Assembly (NCBI GenBank): GCA_018623405.1
Contig: JAAZVO010000127.1
Location: 1-7,351 of the forward strand
Length of the DNA stretch: 7,351 nucleotides
Direction of reading: 5' to 3'
Origin: Crocinitomicaceae bacterium
Lineage (GTDB): Bacteria > Bacteroidota > Bacteroidia > Flavobacteriales_G > Salibacteraceae
Shown here: piece after piece, positions 1 to 4,224 of the stretch
How the letters are laid out: every line of letters starts with the position of its first letter
How positions within the stretch are numbered: the stretch's first letter is position 1
Notes under the pieces: generated by a model
The model's database searches: none
The model's input: the letters and a program-made list of their open reading frames with translations, nothing else
Told to the model about the DNA's origin: nothing
Program-made: the position numbers and the translations under genes

Positions 1-702
1 CATAGCAATGTCCATTTCTCTGTGACCATAATAAACCGAAGGGTCGAAAATGGCTGGGTTATCTTCTTTTGTACACATGAAGTTTCCGCTCCAAAGGTCG
101 CCGTGAAGGAGGGCAGGCGGTTCGTTTGGAAAAATTTCATCTATCCTATTGAAAAGACTATTAAAAGCCTCCATATCTTTATTGTCTAAAAGTCCTTTTT
201 GAGCAGCTTTTTCTGCCAATGGATTGAGCCTTTCTGAACGGAAAAACTCACTCCAGGTTGAATGATAATTATTTGGTTGAGGAAGCGACCCAATGTAATT
301 ACTATGACTTAACCCAAATTTTGAAGCCGAATTTCTGTGTAATGCAGCTAATTCATATCCAAAGTTTTTCCAAAAACCTGAAGGGGTTAGTGCTTTTTCA
401 AGATAATCCATTACTAGATATTTAAAAGCACCAATCTCTCCCATTAAAAGAGGTTCTGGAACTAAAATTCCTGATTTTCCTTGAAGTGTTTTCAAACCAA
501 TCACTTCAGTTTCGAACATGTTTGGAAAACTATTGGCATCATTTAGCTTTAAGAAGTAACTATTTTGATTTGTGATTACCCTATAAGTTTGATTGATGGA
601 GCCTCCTGAAACAGTTTTAAAGCTCTTTACGGTAATTGGTTCTTGGAAAAAAGCAGATAACTCTTTGGAAAAATGGGTGATAAATTCAAGGGAAAGGCTC
701 AT
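1..702 (-). CDS. Fructosamine/ketosamine-3-kinase family protein, C-terminus beyond the window
   Basis: Kinase-fold protein of the fructosamine kinase family, which phosphorylates sugar adducts on amines (protein deglycation) or related small substrates in the cytoplasm. The first 234 residues are present; family members are usually about 290, so roughly 55 residues are missing beyond position 1. Visible motifs are the catalytic-loop sequence HGDLWSGN at residues 200-207 (catalytic Asp about 202) and the metal-binding segment FDPSVYYGHRE at about 219-229, both diagnostic of this family and its aminoglycoside phosphotransferase-like relatives. A conserved Lys lies in the N-terminal lobe (YFLKL). 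The ATG at 702 overlaps the stop of the upstream TonB-like gene in an ATGA junction, implying translational coupling. The family call is secure; the true substrate is unknown. Confidence 0.93.
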   Translation of the reverse strand, partial: MSLSLEFITHFSKELSAFFQEPITVKSFKTVSGGSINQTYRVITNQNSYFLKLNDANSFPNMFETEVIGLKTLQGKSGILVPEPLLMGEIGAFKYLVMDYLEKALTPSGFWKNFGYELAALHRNSASKFGLSHSNYIGSLPQPNNYHSTWSEFFRSERLNPLAEKAAQKGLLDNKDMEAFNSLFNRIDEIFPNEPPALLHGDLWSGNFMCTKEDNPAIFDPSVYYGHREMDIAM

Positions 703-1493
703 TCGGCAATGGTTTCAAGAGGAGACCTTTTTTGGGTGTTTGGCAAATTGAAATAAACAGTATGTTTCATTCTACATCTTACTACTTTGCCATTTTTTAT
801 GGCAGGGTTCCATTTAATGAGTCCTAAAACCCGCCTTGCTTCTTCATAACATCCTCCTCCTAAGTAATGTAATGGGTGAACGTTAGTGATATTACCGGAA
901 GGTTCTACCACAAATTCTAAAATGGTTTTACCTGTCATATTCATTTTTACCGCATGTGGTGGGTAAGTAATTTGTTTGTAAATGAAACCATCTATTGATG
1001 TACCTTTTGGTAGTAATGGAGTAGGAGCTTGATCTACCTTATCTGAAGAGAATACCTCAATTTTTGGGCTTGCATTTGCAGGTTTAGGTGGAATGGCATA
1101 GCCGCGTTGCTCAACCATTTTTTTATACTTTTTTGGATTGAATTTGATAATTACCATTTTTTTGGAATCATAAGGGTCACCATCAATTGCTCCCGGAACA
1201 AATTCAGTTAAGTTGATTAGTCTTTTAGCTTCTTCGTTAAAAGCCTCCTCATCGGTGAATAAAGGACGGGTAATCATTTTTTCACTATTCTTTTTCACAA
1301 ATACCTCGTAGCCAATCTTGGCTTTTAAGCCTTGTTCAAGCGCTTTTGGAGGGTAAATCATTTCGTGAAGCAGCAATTGCTTAAACTCTGCTTTTCCGCC
1401 CTGAAAATCGGCTTCTATATCACCTAATGATTTCCCTTGGCCAAAACCAAACACTGTTTGAAGCAAAAGAATAAACACAGCAAAATTTCGCAC
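699..1493 (-). CDS. Secreted protein with two TonB C-terminal-like domains
   Basis: 264-residue exported protein. Residues 1-19 are a signal peptide with a hydrophobic core (FAVFILLLQTVFGF), probably cleaved near Gly18-Gln19. Residues 177-248 form a recognisable TonB C-terminal domain: YPPHAV, a V-x-x-x-G-N-I-T-N-V strand, GGGCYEEARRV and KWNPAIKNGK. Residues 47-118 align to it without gaps over 72 positions, sharing YPP, EEA-x-R and a terminal F, so this looks like an older, degenerate copy of the same domain. There is no proline-rich spacer and no long N-terminal membrane anchor typical of motor-coupled TonB, so a classical energy-transducing role is doubtful; binding in the periplasm or at the envelope is more likely. 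The start codon is GTG at 1493; an in-frame stop at 1503-1505 rules out a longer form. It overlaps the kinase gene by 4 nt (ATGA). Confidence 0.85.
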   Translation of the reverse strand: MRNFAVFILLLQTVFGFGQGKSLGDIEADFQGGKAEFKQLLLHEMIYPPKALEQGLKAKIGYEVFVKKNSEKMITRPLFTDEEAFNEEAKRLINLTEFVPGAIDGDPYDSKKMVIIKFNPKKYKKMVEQRGYAIPPKPANASPKIEVFSSDKVDQAPTPLLPKGTSIDGFIYKQITYPPHAVKMNMTGKTILEFVVEPSGNITNVHPLHYLGGGCYEEARRVLGLIKWNPAIKNGKVVRCRMKHTVYFNLPNTQKRSPLETIAE

Positions 1494-1497
1494 AACA

Positions 1498-1505
1498 CAA
1501 ATTTA
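1498..1505 (-). promoter_or_regulatory. Possible -7 element (TAAATTTG) for the TonB-like gene
   Basis: On the minus strand TAAATTTG fits the Bacteroidota -7 consensus TAnnTTTG and lies only 4 nt before the GTG start, which would give a nearly leaderless mRNA. No TTG -33 box sits 19 nt upstream, so this may be chance in AT-rich DNA. Confidence 0.25.
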
Positions 1506-1524
1506 ACTGAATGTAAAGTTGAAA

Positions 1525-1554
1525 TTGAATGAATGAGAAAATATGATATTTTTG
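1525..1554 (+). promoter_or_regulatory. Bacteroidota-type promoter for the tRNA-Ala locus
   Basis: TTG at 1525-1527, exactly 19 nt, then TATTTTTG at 1547-1554. This matches the Bacteroidota primary sigma factor consensus TTG-N19-TAnnTTTG. Transcription should start around 1558-1562, just before the first tRNA-like GGGGGATTAGCT at 1565. No comparable promoter is visible between here and the intact tRNA at 1694, so the tRNA is probably transcribed from this site with a leader of about 130 nt. Confidence 0.65.
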
Positions 1555-1564
1555 CGCCCTCTTT

Positions 1565-1620
1565 GGGGGATTAGCTTCCCGAAGCACTTCGTTCTCGGGA
1601 CAGGCGCTTCGCTAATCCCT
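1565..1620 (+). repeat. Truncated tRNA-Ala 5' end with palindrome and inverted copy (hairpin)
   Basis: Positions 1565-1576 are identical to the first 12 nt of the intact tRNA at 1694-1705. The tRNA match then breaks into an element starting TTCCCGAAG and ending TCGGGA (arms TCCCGA 1577-1582 and TCGGGA 1595-1600). At 1611-1619 GCTAATCCC is an inverted copy of the tRNA 5' end and pairs perfectly with GGGATTAGC at 1567-1575; GAAGC (1581-1585) can also pair with GCTTC (1606-1610). The whole block can fold as one hairpin directly after the promoter. Confidence 0.6.
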
Positions 1621-1634
1621 TGAAAAACTTGAGA

Positions 1635-1677
1635 ATTAGCTCAGCTTCCCGATAGCTATTGGGATAGAGCGTTTGAC
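1635..1677 (+). repeat. Second broken tRNA-Ala 5' half, D-loop replaced by a palindrome
   Basis: ATTAGCTCAGC (1635-1645) matches tRNA positions 1699-1709, and TAGAGCGTTTGAC (1665-1677) matches 1714-1726. Between them, where the intact tRNA has TGGC in its D-loop, sits the 19-nt near-palindrome TTCCCGATAGCTATTGGGA (1646-1664). The copy ends at the anticodon stem and has no anticodon, T-arm or 3' acceptor, so it cannot be a functional tRNA. Confidence 0.65.
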
Positions 1678-1693
1678 CAAATGTTCTTTTTAT

Positions 1694-1767
1694 GGGGGAT
1701 TAGCTCAGCTGGCTAGAGCGTTTGACTGGCAGTCAAAAGGTCATCGGTTCGACTCCGATATTCTCCA
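1694..1767 (+). tRNA. tRNA-Ala (anticodon GGC)
   Basis: A complete 74-nt cloverleaf ending at discriminator A1767. The acceptor stem is GGGGGAT with ATTCTCC (1760-1766), including the G3:U70 wobble that is the alanine identity mark. The D-stem is GCTC/GAGC, the anticodon stem TTTGA/TCAAA around the loop CTGGCAG (anticodon GGC), the variable loop 5 nt, and the T-stem ATCGG/CCGAT around TTCGACT. The CCA tail is not encoded: the genome reads ACCT, so CC follows the discriminator but A does not. It is preceded by two broken 5' copies and followed directly by a terminator-like hairpin. Confidence 0.96.
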
Positions 1768-1771
1768 CCTT

Positions 1772-1880
1772 CGCTCGCCGAAGTTCCGACCAAAGGGAAG
1801 GAACGAAGGCGAGCTTTTTTATTTTAACGTATTAGTTTTCAAGTTTTAATCAGCGAGCTACGGCGGAGAGGCTCCACCTT
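1772..1880 (+). repeat. Cassette unit 1 at the tRNA 3' end, without an ORF
   Basis: This unit lies between two copies of CTCCACCTT, one at the tRNA 3' end (1763-1771) and one at 1872-1880. It shares ordered blocks with unit 2: GAAGTTCCGAC (1780-1790), ACGAAGGCGAGCTTTTT (1803-1819), an AT-rich stretch, CTACGGCGGAG (1858-1868) and the closing CACCTT. Where unit 2 carries the GIY-YIG gene, unit 1 has only about 8 nt. It therefore looks like an internally deleted, non-autonomous version of the same element. No coding potential is seen in it. Confidence 0.55.
1773..1820 (+). terminator. Rho-independent-type terminator after tRNA-Ala
   Basis: GCTCGCC (1773-1779) pairs with GGCGAGC (1808-1814) and GTTCC (1783-1787) with GGAAC (1800-1804), separated by a symmetric GAA/GAA internal loop. 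Six T residues follow (1815-1820). It lies 5 nt past the discriminator base and belongs to the repeat cassette, so the cassette also supplies the tRNA terminator. Confidence 0.75.
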
Positions 1881-1905
1881 GGGTTTCTTTTATAATTTTA
1901 TAATT

Positions 1906-2148
1906 ATGGAAAAGCACTTTGTCTATATTTTGAAATGCGCTGATGGGAAACTTTATACCGGGTGTACAAACAATTTAGAAGAAAGGCTCAAGAGACATGA
2001 AAATGGTCAAGTTAAATCAACATCATCAAGACTTCCTTTTGAGTTGTTGACTTATATAGTTTTTAATGATAAATACAAAGCCTTCAACTTTGAGAAATAC
2101 TTGAAATCAGGTTCAGGTAGAGCATTAATGAATAAGCGTTTGGTTTAG
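1906..2148 (+). CDS. Small GIY-YIG (URI-type) endonuclease domain protein
   Basis: 80-residue single-domain protein. Residues 5-8 (FVYI) take the place of GIY, and LYTG at 16-19 takes the place of YIG. The expected catalytic Arg is R27 (LEERLKRH) and the metal-binding Glu is E63 (NFEKYLKSG), followed by the usual GRALMNKR tail. These residues are intact, so the nuclease may be active. UvrC-like and homing nucleases share the fold, but here there is no DNA-binding or helicase domain; this is the short standalone type. The ATG at 1906 is preferred because it starts the domain directly. A TTG at 1879 would add nine residues but lies inside the border repeat CACCTT. No ribosome-binding site or strong promoter is visible. 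It lies within a repeat cassette behind tRNA-Ala and is convergent with the SPFH gene. Confidence 0.88.
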   Translation: MEKHFVYILKCADGKLYTGCTNNLEERLKRHENGQVKSTSSRLPFELLTYIVFNDKYKAFNFEKYLKSGSGRALMNKRLV

Positions 2149-2150
2149 CA

Positions 2151-2220
2151 GAAGTTCCGACTGAAAAGGAGGAACTTCATCTACATTTCATTTCGTTGAA
2201 CAAACGAAGGCGAGCTTTTT
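2151..2220 (+). terminator. Terminator-like hairpins after the GIY-YIG gene
   Basis: Starting 2 nt after the stop codon, GAAGTTCC (2151-2158) pairs perfectly with GGAACTTC (2171-2178) over a 12-nt loop. A second hairpin pairs TTCGTT (2192-2197) with AACGAA (2203-2208) and is followed by GGCGAGCTTTTT. The block corresponds to the terminator of unit 1 but has diverged, because the GCTCGCC left arm is missing here. Confidence 0.5.
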
Positions 2221-2309
2221 AATTTAAACACCCTGCCTTTTCATAAAAATCTGCTACAGCGGAGGCGATTCACCTTCAAAATTTTTAGCGTTTTCCATTT
2301 TTTAAAGAA

Positions 2310-2340
2310 TTACGAAAAGTTCGTAACGATGTTTTCGTAA
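2310..2340. repeat. Inverted repeat TTACGAAAA / TTTTCGTAA
   Basis: A perfect 9-bp inverted repeat, TTACGAAAA (2310-2318) and TTTTCGTAA (2332-2340), with a 13-nt spacer that contains another TTCGTAA word. It lies between the convergent GIY-YIG and SPFH genes. There is no T-tract next to it, so it is not a clear terminator. Its function is unknown. Confidence 0.4.
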
Positions 2341-2356
2341 TGGAGCTGATGTTGTA

Positions 2357-2418
2357 GAAAATAAAAAATCGCCAAAGCCCCACTAAACCCAAACCAAAAT
2401 CGACGGAGCAATGGCGAT
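2357..2418 (-). terminator. Probable terminator of the SPFH gene / exb-ton operon
   Basis: Reading the minus strand, ATCGCCA (2418-2412) pairs with TGGCGAT (2374-2368). Inside it GCTCC pairs with GGGGC across a symmetric TT/TT loop, leaving a loop of about 23 nt. A T-rich tail (TTTTTATTTTC) follows the stem. It starts about 20 nt after the SPFH stop codon. Confidence 0.55.
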
Positions 2419-2438
2419 CCTCTCCCTGAAAACAAAAA

Positions 2439-3251
2439 CTAAGGGTCCATAAGTATGGGTTGCGACCCGCTACCTATAATTATTTTTGCATTTGGCGATT
2501 TAGAAAGCTCTCGGTATGCTTCTATCGCCTTAAATTGTATGATTTCCTTTGTTAAACCCTCAGAAATTGTTTTGTTGGCATCTCTAATATCTTCAGCTTC
2601 TATGATTCTACGTTGTGCTTCTTGCTTTTCTTTTTGCAGTACAAATTCCATACGTTGTGCATCTTGTTCTGCTTGCAGCTTCTCTTCAATAGATTGGTAA
2701 AGGCGACCGGGAAGTTGGATGCTTTTCATAAGGACGGACTCTATAATAAAACCCCGGTCGCCAATTATCTTCATCATTTGTTCTTTGATAGCTATTTCAA
2801 TTTCGAACCTGTTGCCGGCATGCATGTCTTTGGCCATGTATTTATCTGTTACATCTGCAGCAGCGGCCCCAAAAACTGGAAGTATCATTATGCTTTCGTA
2901 ATCCATACCAATTTCTCCAACAATGGTTGTGGCTTTGGTTTGGTCTATGTGGTAAAGGATTGAGATTTTAGCTTTTACATTCAATCCTTCTTTTGAGGGA
3001 AGATCAAGACTAACTTCAATATTTTCGGTTCTTATGGGTACAATTATTACCTTACTAACAAAAGGGTTGTAAAGTTTTGCTCCGGGTGGAATAACGTTTT
3101 CATCAATTTTTCCGATGGTTCTTTTAACCCCAACGGTGCCCTGCCTAACAGTAACACAGCTTGACAAAATGAGTGCGGAAGTAATAATTGCGGAGAGGGT
3201 ATATAAACTTTTTAATATAATAGCTTTACTTTCATTATCAAAAGTAAGCAA
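2439..3251 (-). CDS. SPFH/band-7 (prohibitin-like) lipoprotein
   Basis: About 270 residues. The N-terminus is a lipoprotein signal with lipobox LSSC (Cys32 in the TTG-start numbering). An SPFH/band-7 domain spans about residues 35-195, with features such as GVKRTIGKI, IPPGAKLYNPF, the interface motif TDKYMAKDM and DRGFIIESVLMKSIQLP. A charged coiled coil (EEKLQAEQDAQRMEFVLQKE onward) covers about 187-228, and the C-terminus is short. Band-7 proteins build membrane-associated ring or cage scaffolds. The only start in this frame is TTG at 3251, which gives an odd acidic N-terminus. One extra A in the AAA run at 3230-3232 would place an ATG (3233-3235) in frame and give a standard basic n-region, MKSKAIILKS. 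It is the last gene of the minus-strand run, about 40 nt after the PstS-like coding region. The family is certain; its cargo or partner is not known. Confidence 0.88.
   Translation of the reverse strand: MLTFDNESKAIILKSLYTLSAIITSALILSSCVTVRQGTVGVKRTIGKIDENVIPPGAKLYNPFVSKVIIVPIRTENIEVSLDLPSKEGLNVKAKISILYHIDQTKATTIVGEIGMDYESIMILPVFGAAAADVTDKYMAKDMHAGNRFEIEIAIKEQMMKIIGDRGFIIESVLMKSIQLPGRLYQSIEEKLQAEQDAQRMEFVLQKEKQEAQRRIIEAEDIRDANKTISEGLTKEIIQFKAIEAYRELSKSPNAKIIIGSGSQPILMDP
3239..3246 (-). promoter_or_regulatory. Possible -7 element (TACTTTTG) for the SPFH gene
   Basis: TACTTTTG on the minus strand fits TAnnTTTG and lies 3 nt before the ATG at 3235. No TTG lies 19 nt upstream. If real, it argues for the ATG rather than the TTG as start. 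Confidence 0.22.
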
Positions 3252-3290
3252 CCTAATAAATTAAAAGTCTTAAAAAATGTAAAAAGTTGA

Positions 3291-3419
3291 TTATTTAAAC
3301 TTTAAGGTTTTGGGGTATTCTCTAACCGGAATTAAACCTTCTTTTTCTAAAATGAGTTGACCTTCTTTTTCGAATAAAAACCTTAAAAACCTTTCTTCAT
3401 CTGTTATTTGTTCGGCTTT
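3291..3419 (-). pseudogene. Frameshifted C-terminus of the PstS-like protein
   Basis: In the frame next to the PstS-like gene, 41 further codons are open up to a TAA at 3291-3293. They encode AEQITDEERFLRFLFEKEGQ followed by LILEKEGLIPV and a basic tail. FLxFLxxxEGQxxLxxxGLIPV is the standard last helix and strand of PstS-type binding proteins, so this is the real C-terminus. Adding one A at the GCAAAG sequence (about 3417-3419) fuses it in frame with the upstream gene, giving a 277-residue protein. The cause is a 1-nt deletion or a sequencing error; no canonical -1 slippery heptamer is present. Confidence 0.8.
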
Positions 3420-4123
3420 GCAATAAAGTTTATAGTCCTGTAATAAGGATATTTTCCTGTCGCAATAGCTTCATAATTTGGAAAAATAGTATCGGTATTT
3501 ACCAAAGCCGGTAAAATATGAAATGCGTTTTTATATGGCCAACCCTCTGAGCGTTTGAAGTTCTGAAGGGTAAAAAGGTCAATAATGCCCACCGCTTGAT
3601 AATCAACAGAAAGGCGTGAAAGCATATCCGTTAATTGCTCAAAACCATAGTTAGATTGCTCGTAAATATTTGAAAGTTGATTTGATAAGTTTTGGTCTTC
3701 TTTTAACTGATAAACCATGCTAAGTTGCTTGGGGTTAAAAACTCTTTTTTGTGGAGCAATACCAATTAGGGCAGAGTAAAACAGAGGTTCGCTTTGTAAG
3801 GTGTAACCTTTTGAAGAGAATATTTCTTGGAGGTTAGAATCTGCTTCGAGTAGCGTGATTATTAATTTGGTGGAGTCTTTCAAAAGGGCATTTATGACAC
3901 CTTTCTCGGGTCTTTGGATTATTTCAATTGCTTGATTAAATCGTTTGTTATAAACTGTAGCACAGGCATTAATTGCTTCAGCATAAATGGCATCTACATA
4001 AATGGGTTTTGCCTTTTGTGTTGTAGAAAGTGTACAACCTAAAAAGATTAAGAGCGATAGGTATGCACCAACCGATAAATACCTAAACCAATTAAGATGG
4101 AAGCAAAAAGATTTCGTTGCCAA
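3404..4123 (-). CDS. PstS-like periplasmic substrate-binding lipoprotein (frameshifted)
   Basis: 239 residues in this frame. A lipoprotein signal ends at lipobox FLGC (Cys30), followed by a type-2 periplasmic binding fold of the PstS-like kind: KPIYVDAIYAEAINA (first strand and helix), GVINALLKDSTKLIIT, a switch region SEPLFYSALIGIAP, and YPYYRTINFIAK near the end. In Bacteroidota such proteins often follow the exb-ton genes, without the PstABC transporter, so a role beyond phosphate uptake is possible. The reading stops early because of a frameshift; the C-terminal 41 residues continue in the neighbouring frame to 3291. The start is TTG at 4123. No ATG exists in frame before the lipobox, and the first 76 nt overlap the end of the 58-residue membrane protein gene. 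The start is therefore uncertain, but a signal peptide this complete needs about this much sequence. Confidence 0.72.
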   Translation of the reverse strand: MATKSFCFHLNWFRYLSVGAYLSLLIFLGCTLSTTQKAKPIYVDAIYAEAINACATVYNKRFNQAIEIIQRPEKGVINALLKDSTKLIITLLEADSNLQEIFSSKGYTLQSEPLFYSALIGIAPQKRVFNPKQLSMVYQLKEDQNLSNQLSNIYEQSNYGFEQLTDMLSRLSVDYQAVGIIDLFTLQNFKRSEGWPYKNAFHILPALVNTDTIFPNYEAIATGKYPYYRTINFIAKPNK

Positions 4124-4224
4124 ACTTGAAATGTTAAACTGCCGTCTGCAAAGAAAAGGATATAAACTGCGATACCTATAAACAACAAACCCCTAAGGTA
4201 GGCAAATATTTTTGAAAGTTTCAT
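4048..4224 (-). CDS. Small two-helix membrane protein between tonB and the PstS-like gene
   Basis: 58 residues beginning MKLSKIFAYLRGLLFIGIAV. Two hydrophobic segments, about residues 8-26 and 38-52, are joined by a short polar loop (ADGSLTFQVWQRN), and the end is basic (RLVHTYRS). The predicted topology is a hairpin in the inner membrane. The ATG overlaps the tonB stop by one base (TAATG), the usual sign of translational coupling. The basic start, coherent helices and exact junction argue for a true gene despite its length. The last 76 nt are shared with the signal-peptide region of the PstS-like gene in another frame. No function can be assigned; its place in the operon suggests a Ton-associated envelope role. 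Confidence 0.75.
   Translation of the reverse strand: MKLSKIFAYLRGLLFIGIAVYILFFADGSLTFQVWQRNLFASILIGLGIYRLVHTYRS

Larger units (their letters stand above)
1881..2276 (+). mobile_element. Cassette unit 2: putative GIY-YIG nuclease element
   Basis: This unit follows the CTCCACCTT copy at 1872-1880 and ends at CACCTT (2271-2276). It holds the GIY-YIG gene and then the same blocks as unit 1: GAAGTTCCGAC (2151-2161), ACGAAGGCGAGCTTTTT (2204-2220, a 17-nt exact match to 1803-1819) and CTACAGCGGAG (2254-2264). The arrangement suggests a small selfish cassette that targets the tRNA 3' end and recreates it at each border. The boundaries are inferred from shared words, and mobility is not shown by the sequence itself. 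Confidence 0.5.

Noticed and set aside
1879..1905. TTG start extending the GIY-YIG protein by nine residues
   Set aside because: The TTG lies in the repeated CACCTT border; the ATG at 1906 starts the domain directly and is more likely.
1773..2276. CRISPR array
   Set aside because: Shared words are short, unevenly spaced and part of two cassettes; there are no regular repeat-spacer units and no cas genes.
2395..2426. Third cassette remnant (GACGGAG followed by GGCGATCCTCTCC)
   Set aside because: It resembles the CTAC(G/A)GCGGAG end block only weakly and is better explained as part of the minus-strand terminator hairpin.
2455..2963. Plus-strand open frames opposite the SPFH gene
   Set aside because: They are antisense to a well-supported coding frame, have no recognisable domain, and consist of Cys/Phe/Ser-rich translations typical of shadow frames.
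3415..3425. Programmed -1 ribosomal frameshift in the PstS-like gene
   Set aside because: No X-XXY-YYZ heptamer or obvious stimulatory structure is seen; a lost A is simpler.
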